DNA of 64,000 bases from Leuctra nigra (Eukaryota; Arthropoda; Insecta; Plecoptera; Leuctridae), in NCBI GenBank assembly GCA_934045905.1, contig OW203766.1, positions 28,638,309 to 28,702,308 of the forward strand, written 5' to 3'. The position numbers and the translations under genes were made by a program. The notes under the pieces are model-generated. The model did no database searches, was not told where the DNA came from, and saw only the letters and a program-made list of their open reading frames with translations. Positions 35,101 to 44,263 of this stretch are shown piece by piece (within the stretch, counting starts at the first letter, position 1; each line of letters opens with the position of its first letter).

Positions 35101-38100
35101 GGGGGAAGTGGACTTGATCATGTGTGTGATGTCCAACGCCCCAGACAGATTCATGGACTTCGATTACGTGCTCCCGCTCTGTGACGTCACGTATGTATAA
35201 AGATCCTCAGTTCGTTTAAACGGCTCTCAACGACTCCGTACAAAATTGAATCGTCTGGAAATGTTTCTGTATATCTTACCCAGAAGGCATAAAGTCTATG
35301 TTTTCGATTTTGCGTTGTACAGTTTTGGAATGATGTAATCAATTACGAAGTATATACAAATTATTTAACGTATTCCCTTTCAAAATGACGAGTGTCATCT
35401 TTACAAATAATATTTGACGACGCAAAAGTACCTACAGCTTTTTGAAAGCACCTAAAGAATCATTGAAATTGACTACGGGCTTTCTGCGTCTAAGATCTGG
35501 TTAATAAAATATTGTTTCTTTCCTCGGCAGGTTCTACGTGTACATCAGCGAGCTGGATGGTCGTGACGTCACTTGGTCCAACTTCCTCTCCCCCTTCACC
35601 GCGCCGCTGTGGCTAGCCACTGTTTTCACCGCCCTGAGCGTCGTCCTCACCCTCCGGCACGTGTTGCGACGTCGCTACGCCGGCTTCCACGTGTTCGCCG
35701 CCGTCTTCTGTCTGCAGTCGCACGAGCAGAGCCCGCGCGCGTGCGCCGCCCGCCTCGTCTACTTGCTCAGCTACATGCTCGGCGTCGTGGTGCTCGGCAG
35801 CTACTCCGCATATCTGACGTCGTCGTTCACAGTCATCAGACCGAGGATTCCGTTCACGACGCTGCAGGGACTTCTGGAGGACGGGACTTACGAGATACAG
35901 GCGCAGAAGAACGCCATCACAGGGAAGTTCTTCAAGGTACGACAACCATGACTATGATTAAACCATGGAGATAATTCATAGATACCAGTTTTGAGCATTG
36001 AAAGCACTTTTTTATTCGCCATTTTCTTCCTCTGTGAAACTGAGGAAAATACAGGTTTCCCACGGTTTCTACTCACTTCTATCGAAGTGAGAATGTGGCA
36101 TTTTCTTCTCTAGGAAAACGCTCGGTGTAACGCGTTGATGAGCGAGCACCCAACGAGCAATATTTATAACCGGAATATCGTAACGCACAGAAAACATACG
36201 TAATACATCCAAAGTGAATTGAAATACGATCCACTCGATCAGAATAAAATTATCTATTTCAATTTCATTGAAACTGAGAATACCCATCTATAGAAAAGAT
36301 TGTCAGAAGATATTTTCTCGATTTTTTTGATTTTTTTCCAGTGTAGCTCAGAGTATACACTCTTATACAAACGTAATTTATTTTATTTTTTATTTAAATG
36401 CCAATAAGTAGGACATTCTCTACCGATTGGGCTGAAAACTTGTAAAATAAGAGAAAGTCTTAATGCAAATTTTAAACTTAATCGGAGCATTTTGATTTTC
36501 TGACATATCGTGAGATTTTCATTTTTGATTCAATCAGAGGTCAGCTCGCAGAAACTATACCTACACGATAAGTTAGAATGATTTTAGTATGAGTGCAAAA
36601 TTTCAGCTCGATCGGAAAAAATTGTGACCTGGGCGTCAGACCATTGACCAAACACAAAAAAACACAACACACTACAAAGAAAGTGTCCAAAAGTACAGAA
36701 TGGAGCGCTCAATTATACCTACTAGAGGGACCCGCTTACAAATTGTAAGTTGTGTGATTCGCATTTATGATTAATTTATCACAAACTAACTAGCAAAATT
36801 TGGGAAATGTTAAAAAGCGTCCTTCCTGACGGTTTTGTTCGTGGCATTACCTCAGTCGACAGGCAAATGCTGGGAAGGTATATCCAACTAATAGGCCACG
36901 ACCGCCTCCTTCCTACATTTCATCTTTACCTACTATTCATCATCATCTCCCATCATCATAATCATTCATACTTCGCCATACGGTTAGATGCAGAACAGTG
37001 CGACGCTACTACTAAAACAAATACCTACTTGGAATATTACATATCTACCGGGTGGCGCAAAAAAATCACCCTGATTGAGAAGTCACTATATCGAAACTAT
37101 TATAGATATGATTCTGAAATTTGTAAACATATTAGATAACATACCAAAATTTAATACGTGCAAGTTTCAAAAACATTACTATTGTCGGAAAAAAGTTACA
37201 GCTGTTCAAAATTGGTTGTCAAAAAATGTATTATACAGAGCTCAAATAGCGCGCGTCCAGAAAACTTCCAATGGCCGGGACGCTGTTTCTTCAAAACTGC
37301 GTACTATATCAAGCTGAAAATTTCAAATTATATTAAAAAGATATTAAGATCGATTGTGTTAAAATGTTAATCAATTTAAATGAATAGAACGAAATTTTTG
37401 GAATCTTAAGTTTGAGCGTAAAATCAGAACATGTATATATACATTATTTCTAAAGTTTATTATACACACGTTCTAAAAGTGATTTTTTTCCCACTATTCT
37501 GTTTTCAAGCTCAACTTCAAGATTCAATAACTTTCGTTCCATATATTGATATTGATTGAAATTTTTATTCAATCGATCTTAATATTTTTTTTTATAATTT
37601 GAAATTTTCAGCTTGATATCGAACGTAGTTTTGAAGAAACAGCGTCCCGGCCATTGGAAGTTTTCTGGACGCGCGCTATTTGAGCTCAGGGCTCAGGGTT
37701 TGAGCTCTCAATCAGGGTGATTTTTTTGTGCCACTCGGTATACAATAGATTAATATTATAAACGAATCCAAGTTACAAATGTGAAATCATAAATGATTTA
37801 ATTATACAGAAAGAAATACGCGACTTCAAAAATGACGGCCCAATGAATACAAAAGTAATGAAAAATGAAAAATTGGTAAAAAGATTTTAAAAAAGTTTCT
37901 AAGAAAACATGGGATACTCAATCAAGTATATAAAACCAAAGCAGCTCTCTCATTGGCTGAAAGCCTACACGTGATCTTACTTGGCTCCTGATGTTATTAT
38001 AAAAGTCTGCATCTATGCACAATTCACATCAACATCACCGATAGTTTTAGTATAATTTTGATTCCCAAAACGTAACTGTCAATATACTAATGAGAAGTTG

Positions 38101-40360
38101 CGACGTTAGGTATGTACTCGGACTTAAAAGTTCACTTACCCCCCCCCCCCCCCCCACAACCCTCACCATTTGCAACCCTAAAAATAACATATATTTCCAT
38201 TTTGTTGCTGTACCCGTGTTCCTACTGAGTCAAGGTCCCAAGAGTTCATTTCATATTTAAAAGATATCACGGCCTCCTGCGCCAATTTGAAGGTTTCGGC
38301 AATTGTCTGTTTTTCCATGGGCGAGAATTGGCTACAGGCTCTCTAGGCTATACACTCTTGCTTCTCATGTAATTTCTCTCAAAATACTGTCAAATGTTAG
38401 TGAAACGGAGTTAATTCATCAATCTGGTATGTAGAATGTGATTTCGTATATTATTTGAACACATTTTTTTTATAACCTACTTGAAAGTGGATATAAAGAT
38501 TCGTGCTGACATTTTGACGTTTTGAAATGACAGTTCGATTCATTTCCATTATCGGACATACTTTACATACGTTACACCCGGACACCCGCGATATGCGCAT
38601 GCGTGAAAAGTGTACATTATGTAAGAGGATAGTAGTGTTGTTGGAATCAACAGAATATCATTTTTCTGTTTGGTTTGTTAAAACTTTTGTTTAAGATGTG
38701 ATTTTAATTAGATATTGAGATATTGAAGACTTAAGAAGTTGTATACTCGAAACAGACGTCACGTCGGTCGGAATGTTTGGTAGGGCATTAGCATGTTCTC
38801 GCTATGTTGTTGGAGACCTTGACAGATCGCCTTCTCTTTGTCTAGAACGCTGCAGATGGTTTACTGAAGCAGATCTACACTCGACACATGGCGGCCAAGA
38901 TGGCGAACGCGCCTGCGTCCTTCATAGAGGGCATGCAGCGCGTCTGCTCAGAACGCTTCGCCTTGATCAGCCCATCAGCAACAGCTGACGTACTGAAGCC
39001 CAGGATTCCATGCAAGCTGTTTCAACTGCCAGAGGTCTTTACACACGCGACTGCGAGTAGCGTCGTTTTCCCAAAGAACTCGCCGTACAAGGGAGTCTTC
39101 AGTAGCTAGTAAGTATCGCTTTGAAGATCTTGTGTGAGCTGTAACAAACAATTGCCAAGGGTTCTAAAGGACTATGTGTCTGTCGTCGTACATACCTACA
39201 AAAATGTTGTTTGGCCAAATCACTTTTACGACGCAAGACAACAATTGGGTGCGCGAGAGGGACATACTGGTCCGGGCAGCGAATATTTTTCTGGCAAAGA
39301 CTTCGTAAATGAAGAAAAATTTATTTTTTATAAAATTCCAGTTTTAACATTTTTGAAGTGAAATAAATGGTTGATCCAACTAGATTATGTTTTCAAATGC
39401 CATTCACGATAGTTCTGGGATGAAATTGGGGTCGTGAAAACGCTCTAAAGTAAAAAATGTTCGATTTTTTAATTCGAAATAGAGCATATTTACTGTTAAT
39501 ATATCCTTCATTTTACTGATGTAATAGCTGTCAGAACACAGTATGTATACTACACTTCTAAATCAGAGTTCTATTTGTATAAATGAGTAAGTTATCAGAG
39601 TTTTTGTCACAGTCAATTTACGTACCATTTACGAAGTCTTTGCCAGAAAAATTCTCGCGTCCGGCGATCACATACCCGTATTATACTAATTTGGTCGAGG
39701 TGCTCCGTTATGCGGAATTGTAACAAGTGGCTCACGCTAGCCCCAACTGCCCCGTTCAGCTCATCCCTTCATTCACCCATGCGGTGGGTGATGAATACTT
39801 CGGAATTGCCTGCACTTCATGCAGGAATGAATCACAGAAATATTTAAATTACTCACATTAGTGAAAATGTCAAACCTTCATTTATTCTTCGATGTGAAAT
39901 TTTAAAACATGTTTTTTTGTTGTTGTTTTAGAAAGAATAAAAAACTCAACTTGTGTAATAAAGGTTCGAGTACCATTAATTGTATACGTCAATTTGGCGA
40001 ACTTTCTTAAAAAAGAATACGTCACATGTATTTTCTTTTAGGAAGCCATTCTTCTCCTTACCTGAGGACATTCTGATTCCTCCATGTGATAAACCCGCAT
40101 TCGACTGTAACTACAATGATTTGTCTATAATGGGATTTACTTTCAGTTTATTGCAGAAGAAGGAACTGGGGTTTAATACTATAGGCATTGTGAGAGCGAC
40201 CGGAAAGATGGACTCCCAGGCAGCGCCCTTCACCGGCATCGACCTTGAACAGGTCACGCCCATCATCGCTCTCTTCGCGCTCGGAGCGCTCCTGGCGGTC
40301 GTTATCGCAGTCATCGAGACTCTGCACATGCGCAGTCGACGCAATGTGTTGCAAAGCTGA
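18749..40360 (+). CDS. Divergent ionotropic receptor (IR), copy 1, transposon-swollen
   Basis: Proposed exons: 18749-about 18880 (signal peptide MQLPLSAMLLPLTLL), about 19685-19840, 21226-21528, 21897-22000, 35014-35190, 35531-35936, 38846-39108, 40147-40360. All but the first junction have good splice sites and matching phase. S1 lies in exons 3-5 (VGPTWLLFLDN, FSVRTPAAGFFGD, MSNAPDRFMDFDYVLPL). M1-pore-M3 is in exon 6 (FLSPFTAPLWLATVF, GSYSAYLTSSFTV). S2 is in exons 6-8, and M4 is VTPIIALFALGALLAVVIAV. The Arg that binds glutamate in iGluRs is not at its usual spacing, as in divergent IRs. By family these are ligand-gated cation channels for odour, taste or humidity. Intron 4 is 13 kb and intron 6 is 2.9 kb, against 0.7 and 0.2 kb in copy 2. 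All exons read open, but splicing must cross amplified acceptors. Confidence 0.82.
20234..21246 (+). repeat. 31-bp minisatellite built on the IR exon-3 splice acceptor (about 33 units)
   Basis: The unit is ctcgctactgagctgcaagt plus gattgtttcag. The last unit is the real junction: gattgttttag then CTC GCT ACT GAG CTG CAA GTG GTC, the start of exon 3. Each unit therefore repeats the last about 10 intron bases with AG plus the first 21 exon bases. Copy 2 of the gene has only about 4 units (47890-48014). Variation includes ttttag for tttcag and gagctctaag for gagctgcaag. Confidence 0.95.
22158..22914. mobile_element. Non-autonomous hAT element, 8-bp TSD
   Basis: The ends are cagtggcttaggaac and gttcctacgccactg, inverted with one mismatch. 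A perfect 8-bp direct repeat catgtacc flanks it at 22150-22157 and 22915-22922. Both subterminal regions carry long G or C runs (ggggggg; C21 or more at 22876-22896). It has no transposase ORF. It sits exactly at the 5' edge of the LINE remnant downstream. Confidence 0.92.
22916..24905 (+). pseudogene. 5'-truncated CR1/Jockey-like LINE with RT, two in-frame stops
   Basis: RT motifs in order are FPTAWKVGIITPLPK, TQSGFRKNRSTT, LLDFSKAFDTINHEF, GVPQGSILGPTLF and the catalytic YADD (TYADDTQLF). After RT come KNLGLVVDSNLKF and the terminal FSYMAAASYNDVPEE region. In-frame stops at 23588-23590 (TAG after AVSWF) and 24416-24418 (TAA after LRSKL) break it; the reading continues to 24615. The 3' end has an AATAAA-like signal and a short tandem tail of tgaattt units (24882-24905). 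The endonuclease and ORF1 are missing. Confidence 0.88.
25065..25173. mobile_element. Short MITE, GGCGTTTTCC family
   Basis: Ends ggcgttttccactggc and gccagtggaaaacgcc are perfect inverted repeats. The interior has paired tgcactgg/ccagtgc and the segment tgacgtcaccatacaaaact, shared in reverse with 8979-9445. 109 bp, non-coding. Confidence 0.85.
25973..26134 (+). repeat. (TTAG)n microsatellite
   Basis: About 160 bp of tandem tetranucleotide TTAG with three interruptions (ttagtcag near 26001, ttacttag near 26041 and 26103). It is a tetranucleotide, not the pentanucleotide TTAGG of insect telomeres. Confidence 0.97.
26440..26575 (+). mobile_element. Possible tRNA-derived SINE remnant
   Basis: An A-box-like tagcgcattcactg (about 26477) and a B-box-like gagatcgattcca (about 26531) sit about 45 bp apart, followed by a T-rich tail. 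No target-site duplication was identified. It may be chance similarity. Confidence 0.35.
27570..28680 (+). promoter_or_regulatory. Promoter-like segment, possibly a solo LTR
   Basis: ggggtataaaacgtc (TATA box about 27791-27801) is followed about 25-30 bp downstream by an initiator-like tcatcagtcgg. Further on come AATAAA-like signals near 28398 and 28445 and a T/G-rich stretch. This order (TATA, start, poly(A) signal in about 1 kb, no ORF) suits an LTR. I could not define TG/CA ends or a target-site duplication. The segment is absent from IR copy 2. Confidence 0.3.
29003..29765. mobile_element. Foldback element with about 300-bp inverted arms
   Basis: The left arm (about 29003-29311, starting catgctgtacaaaaac) and the right arm (about 29455-29765) are near-complete reverse complements. 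Shared blocks include gccaagcaccttcccactt, ggcccttcttttagatctca and ccaagcacaacactata. The loop is about 140 bp. Short ORFs across it are not conserved and are not called as genes. Confidence 0.9.
30027..31283. mobile_element. TIR element with nested internal foldback
   Basis: Ends ttcgacactaaaag and cttttagtgtcgaa are perfect 14-bp inverted repeats. Inside, 30041-30095 repeats inverted at 30622-30672 (ctactaaatttaaggtgacgg / ccgtcaccttaaatttagtag), and 30815-30936 repeats inverted at 31038-31163. No transposase is seen. The layered inversions suggest several successive insertions or rearrangements. Confidence 0.65.
31849..32538. mobile_element. mariner-like MITE with TA target site, copy a
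   Basis: Ends ccgagtggcacaaaaaaatc and the inverse of ccgggtggcgcaaaaaaatc are flanked by TA dinucleotides (31847-31848, 32539-32540). Terminal repeats extend about 35 bp. A second inverted pair containing gcgcgcgtccagaaaac and caatggccgggacgctg makes it a strong hairpin. The second copy at 37048-37738 is in the opposite orientation. Confidence 0.85.
32573..33405 (-). mobile_element. SINE copy interrupted by a hAT insertion
   Basis: Pieces 32573-32740 and 33335-33405 together match the body of the SINE at 8151-8437 on the minus strand (aggaggcggtcgtggcc, cttcccaacatttgcctg, then ccgtcaggaaggacg). The tRNA head is missing. The hAT element lies precisely between them. Confidence 0.8.
32741..33326. 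mobile_element. Non-autonomous hAT element inside a SINE, 8-bp TSD
   Basis: Perfect 15-bp terminal inverted repeats cagtgttgaatccag / ctggattcaacactg are flanked by 8-bp direct repeats gactgagg at 32733-32740 and 33327-33334. A subterminal hairpin pairs gcatacctcgggggg with ccccccgaggtatgc (32756-32804). No coding capacity in 586 bp. Confidence 0.95.
33794..33922. mobile_element. Short hairpin MITE
   Basis: gggcagttctataactttaa at the left and the complementary taaagttatagaataactgc at the right form arms of about 45 bp including ccggattcggcc / gggccgaatccgg. Non-coding, about 129 bp. Confidence 0.8.
34130..35137 (+). repeat. 124-bp tandem array of the IR exon-5 acceptor and first half (8 units)
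   Basis: Exon-start positions are 34146, 34270, 34394, 34518, 34642, 34766, 34890 and 35014, exactly 124 bp apart. Each unit holds ttctccacag followed by the first about 105 bp of exon 5 (encoding FSVRTPA through GEVDLIMC). Only the last unit continues into the rest of the exon. Units 4 and 5 have cacgg instead of cacag, losing the AG. The unit joins exon atcatgtgt to intron tgtgtccttctccacag, so atgtgt looks like the microhomology used. Copy 2 has one unit. Confidence 0.97.
36105..36665 (+). mobile_element. Dispersed GAGCGAGC-end repeat, copy in IR intron 6
   Basis: Begins ggaaaacgctcggtgtaacg cgttgatgagcgagc and ends near cagctcgatcgg and tgacctgggcgtcagacc. The same family is seen at about 18985-19620, 22038-22149 (reverse, partial), 33645-33720 (reverse end), 46140-46205 (reverse end), 46675-47283 and 53425-54425. 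No ORF in any copy; the class is unknown. Confidence 0.65.
36790..37020 (+). mobile_element. SINE fragment, uninterrupted copy
   Basis: Shares gtccttcctgacgg, cctcagtcgacaggcaaatg and aggccacgaccgcctccttc with the SINE at 8151-8437. It is the pre-insertion state of the copy at 32573-33405. The tRNA head is missing. Confidence 0.8.
37048..37738. mobile_element. mariner-like MITE with TA target site, copy b
   Basis: TA-flanked ends ccgggtggcgcaaaaaaatc and gatttttttgtgccactcgg are the same family as 31849-32538, in opposite orientation as part of the inverted duplicate. Internal hairpin arms are retained. Confidence 0.85.
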
Positions 40361-40869
40361 TGAGAAAAGCCGGCCATGACTCGCAGATTGTCCGAGCGAA
40401 AAACATAAACTTGTAATAATCCTGCCAAGCACATCCACGCCTATGATTGAGATAATATAATGGAGGGCTTGACATAAATAATTATAATATAATAATATGG
40501 AACTCAGACATGTGATTAAACAGTATTTTTTACTTCTGCGTCAGTATGAATTGTGACATTGACATTTCCGTATGACTAAATCATGTACTATTTATATAGA
40601 GGTAGGAGGCTAGTTTATGCTATTTATGATACCTCCTACTTCCAAATTAACTGTGGGTATTTTTAAGTGAAAAGTCAAAACTATCTTTTAAAGTGCATTA
40701 TCATTCAATCAGTAACATCCATTACTGAATCAGTATCATCAATGATCGCTGGTATTATGCAATCATTCATCTCGTATAAATACTTTATTGCGCAAAATTT
40801 ACAGAGATTAGAATAGTTATTGGCACTGATTTGACCTTACGACCAGATTGCAGAAATCATAACACAAAA

Positions 40870-41413
40870 GGTCTGTTCGTTTTGCTTACTGCAGTTGCAG
40901 TAGCAGCAGCTTACAGTAGGCCCTGGTAACTCTTGCAGTAGCTTGCTGTACCAACACAAAACGAACGCATTTGCAGCAGGATGGCAGGCTGGCCTTTTCC
41001 TATTGGTTGGGAGGTTTGTGAATTGGCGGGAAGATTGTAAAAATAAGTGAGGTTATGTTCTGCATTTATAGAATTCTTGTCTAATCCCAATGCATTTTTA
41101 TATAAATATGTATCATTTCATAACATATAACTAAACTTAACTCTGAAACAAATACTCATTTCCCTCCTCCTTAGGACTTTTTCACCATCCATCCATAAGA
41201 AACACATTTTATATTTCAAACATCGGCCATTTTGCCGCCTACTGCAAAGTTACTGCATTTACATCACCTCCCTACCCAGCTGTAAGAGCAGTCACTGCGC
41301 AGCTACTGTCAGTGTCAAATCGAACACAATCGCAGTGACGGAACAGCAAGTTTGATGCAAAACGAACGGATTTGCAGTGAGCAGTAAAGTGCAGTAAGCA
41401 AAACGAACATACC
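40870..41413. mobile_element. MITE inserted at the start codon of attractin-like copy 1
   Basis: Ends ggtctgttcgttttgcttac and gtaagcaaaacgaacatacc are inverted repeats of about 24 bp with one mismatch; the interior is rich in gcagtag repeats. The paralogue at 56010-56027 is uninterrupted (aacacaaag then ATGGCTG). Here the element separates the leader from the coding region. Confidence 0.88.
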
Positions 41414-41415
41414 TA

Positions 41416-43330
41416 ATGATAGCTGTAGATGAGAAGATGTTCTTGTATCAATCACAATATTTCGGAAGTAAGCTGTGTGTATTTCTAGTGTTTAGCATCG
41501 TGTTTCACGTAGTGTCTAGTGAGAACTGCACCAGTGTGGATTGCGTGAATGGAGAATGTGTGAAGGGCGCAGGCTGCGTTTGCTTTAACGGCTGGCAGGG
41601 ACCCTCGTGCCAATTTTGTGCCGGAAAAGTCAGGTAAAACAGCAATATTAATTTAAAAACAATTAAATTTCCATAATCTCGTTCGAGAGGTTATTTCGAA
41701 AATGCTTACCTACTTGTGTATTAAAAAGTAAATGAATCTTGTATTGTTGCCATGCTCATGCTCTGAACACGTGATAGGTTACAACTAGAGCTGAAAGATT
41801 GAATGCAATCTCTTTTCTTGTAATATTTCATATAAATTTCATTGTTGTGAACTATTAAATACAGACACAGTCCAATTCAAACACTTAATTAGTGTTTACA
41901 AACAATTTAGAACATCTTTTAAGTTGGAAGCATTCTGGGTAATTTCTGATAACACAATTATAATAAATTGAATACACGACCTTTTATGATGTATAATTAT
42001 TAAAAATATCTATTCATGCGATACGATTTGTGATTTATCTGTATTTTGCTTTTCAATAAATGGTTTAATTACTTATTGTTCTGAGACCTTTATTCCTGTT
42101 TCACTTTTTAGTAGTTTTTTTGTGAATTTGCACGCCTAGTCTCATATTCTCAATGAAGCAATGTAACGGATTGTCTGAGACACACGGGACGATCCACGAT
42201 GGTCCAGGCAACTACTCCACCGACTCCAGATGCTCGTGGCTCGTGGATGCTGGAGCCTCCAACACCACCATCCGCCTACATCTGGAGGAGTTCGCCACGG
42301 AGTGCGGCTGGGACCATCTCTATGTGTACGACGGAGATTCGGTCCAGGCGGCAGTGTTAGCTGTGCTGAGCAGACTCATGTACAAGGACGGACACAGCAT
42401 CCGTCGCATACCCGAGATCGTGGCCCGGTCGGGGTCGGTGCTGGTACATTTCAACAGTGATGCCGCGTACAACATGTCGGGGTTTAACATCACGTACAGG
42501 TCAGCAAAAATATCCAAGAAAAATATATTTCATATAAGATAGGAAATGAGTGGACGGAAAATCTTTACCATACAGAGATCTTGTCTCGAACAAAGAAAAT
42601 TGAAAAGCATCTATTGCAAGGGTCGGCAACATGCGGCTCCTTGGTGGTTCTTGAATGGCTCTTAATAATTTAAATAAAGATCTGGAATCGAAAAATCTGA
42701 TAATTCAAAAAAGACGCCCTGCGGGGCAACAATTGGAATGTTGTTTGATTCAGTTTGTTCATTTATGAATGCCAGAATCACTTTAAAATTTTTGAAATTC
42801 TAAAAAATACGCCCTGCGGGGGGGGGGGGGGGCAACATCTTGGGGGTTTCGTCAAGCTATCAAAAGTAACTAAGTTATTCAAATTATTATATTCGGTGTA
42901 ATATATTTGATTGCCTCTACTGCGTCTCCCATTATTATCTAATTTATTACTTTTGGGGAAATTGGCTCCTTCACCAAAAAATGTTGCCCTCCCCTGATCT
43001 ACTGCGTGACCAAAAAATCTAAAAATAACTTGCATGTTTTTTAAATATGAAAAAAGTGAATATTTTACCATCTAGAGAAAGGAAATCAAAAAGTAATCCC
43101 CTTGTTCTCCTGCTTGGTGAATGATTTCCAATTAGGTTGAACTCTTGTCCGAGCCGCTATTCCCACGCCAACTGCTCTGGTCACGGCGAGTGCGTCGACT
43201 CCGTCTGCACATGTGACGACGCCCACACGGGCCCGGCGTGCGACGTCGAGATATGTCCGAGCAACTGCAGCGGGGACCACGGAGAGTGCAACAGAGAGGA
43301 GAGACGTTGCGACTGTCGACAAGGATACAA
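41416..43330 (+). CDS. Attractin/distracted-like protein, copy 1, 5'-partial
   Basis: Exons: 41416-41633 (signal peptide KLCVFLVFSIVFHVVSS, then a first EGF-like module CTSVDCVNGECVKGAGCVC), about 42140-42499 (CUB: ECGWDHLYVYDGDS, HFNSDAAYNMSGFNITY) and 43136-43330 (two EGF modules: CSGHGECVDSVCTC, CSGDHGECNREERRCDC). The order signal-EGF-CUB-EGF is that of attractin; the kelch, PSI, lectin and transmembrane parts are absent because the duplication ends at 43340. The original start codon appears changed (ATG to ATA), but an in-frame ATG lies one codon upstream next to the MITE. A truncated secreted product or a pseudogene are both possible. Confidence 0.8.
42617..42996. mobile_element. hAT-like MITE in attractin copy 1 intron
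   Basis: The left end caagggtcggcaac and right end gttgccctcccctg resemble CAGGGGTCGGCAAC hAT termini. Flanks atctattg and atctactg are an 8-bp duplication with one change. A G18 run lies at about 42817-42834. The orthologous copy at 57246-57719 shows it predates the segmental duplication. Confidence 0.78.
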
Positions 43331-43340
43331 GTAAAATACA

Positions 43341-43502
43341 CTGCTTAAGCTGGGTTCCCATACTTCGCATCGAATTATTCGCTTCCGGTTCGCTTCGCTT
43401 TCGCAAAATGGCTACCTTTTAACAAAGGAAATCGTCCATGTTTACATTCCCATGTTCGCGCGTTTCGGTTTCGTTTCGGTTTCGTCAAAGTTAAAATTGG
43501 CT
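43341..43502. other. Junction of the tandem duplication (about 160 bp of filler)
   Basis: Left of 43341 the sequence matches the attractin copy 2 intron (58053-58062). Right of 43502 it matches the P450 exon from 11006. The filler matches neither unit and contains repeats of ttcgctt/tttcggtttcg. Confidence 0.8.
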
Positions 43503-43944
43503 CAACACATCCCTGCTCACACTTACATGCCTTTTGGAGAGGGACCTCGCATTTGTATGGGTAAGTTGGAACGAATGAAATTGAACTTTTCTTGACATAT
43601 TGTTAGAAGTATGAACTTGAGTTTTTATTTGGACCACCTTTTTTAAAAGATGAAATTTTCAATTCAAAAATTCGTTATCTCAATGATAATTAAATAAGTG
43701 GAAATGTGAATTCTTTCCAGGAATGAAATTTGCTCTAATGGCGATGAAGACTCAGCTGGCAAGCATCTTGTCGCATATTGAAGTGACGTCATGCGCCGCG
43801 ACGCCCATCCCCCTGGTGATAAACCCGCAAGGGACGCTGCTGGCGCTGGCCAATGGCGGCATTCCTCTCAAGTTCAGACATGTCGTACTCCAGCCAGCTC
43901 AAGTAAGACATGTCCAACTCCAGCTCAAGTTCAAACATGTCTAG
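43503..43944 (+). pseudogene. P450 3'-end fragment created by the duplication
   Basis: 43503-43560 is the heme-loop end of an exon (AHTYMPFGEGPRICMG) with an intact donor, and 43721 onward is the last exon (MKFALMAMKTQL). The I-helix and K-helix exons are missing because the duplication starts inside the exon. The original TAA is altered (gtctaactcc to gtcgtactcc), so the frame would run on into the minisatellite to 43944. No promoter or start is apparent. Confidence 0.9.
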
Positions 43945-44263
43945 CTCCAGCCAGTTCAAGTTCAGACATGTCCAACTCCAGTCAAGTTCAGACATGTCCA
44001 ACTCAAGCTCAAGTTCAGACATGTCCAACTCCAGCTTAAGTTCAAACATGTCTAACTCCAGGCAGCTCAAGTCAGACATGTCCAACTCCAGCTCAAGTTC
44101 AAACATGTCTAGCTCCAGCCAGTTCAAGTTCAGACATGTCCAACTCCAGCTCAAGTTCAGACATGTCCAACTCAAGCTCAAGTTCAGACCTGTCCAACTC
44201 CAGCTCAAGTTCAAACATGTATAACTCCAGCCAGTTCAAGTTCAGAAATGTCTACATCTATAT
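43866..44263 (+). repeat. 27-bp minisatellite behind the P450 fragment
   Basis: Same unit family as 11385-11700 but about 80 bp longer and with a different unit order, so the arrays changed length after the duplication. Confidence 0.93.

Larger units (their letters stand above)
36700..38640 (-). repeat. Inverted duplicate of the intron-4 transposon block
   Basis: 36700-38301 is the reverse complement of 31282-33480 without the hAT element, and 38304-38640 is the reverse complement of about 25190-25527. In this copy the two blocks are joined (read inverted, cagacaat then tgccgaaac), so it preserves the arrangement without the 5.75 kb that separates them at 25528-31281. It includes the second mariner-like MITE and an uninterrupted SINE piece. 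Confidence 0.88.
11006..43340. repeat. Segmental duplication, unit 1
   Basis: Unit 1 contains the P450 3' end, IR copy 1 and the 5' part of attractin-like copy 1, in the same order as unit 2 (43503-58060). Homology starts inside P450 exon 10812-11063 at caacacat (11006) and ends just after gtaaaatac behind the EGF exon (43340). Transposon insertions roughly double its length relative to unit 2. Confidence 0.93.

Noticed and set aside
34120..35184. Several overlapping 95-125-residue ORFs, as if a repetitive protein gene
   Set aside because: They are one exon start repeated with a 124-bp period read in shifting frames; only the last unit joins the true exon.
39980..40146. Extra IR exon (KPFFSLPEDILIPPCDKPAF region)
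   Set aside because: The paralogue has a stop in the same place and the segment does not resemble an iGluR; it is treated as intron, with the exon starting at 40147.
42230..42460. Alternative-frame ORF over the CUB exon
   Set aside because: A shadow of the CUB frame, which has the family motifs.
43789..44214. ORFs rich in ELELELDMSE (minus strand) or SNSSSSS
   Set aside because: Reading of the 27-bp minisatellite; no homology and both strands are open by composition.
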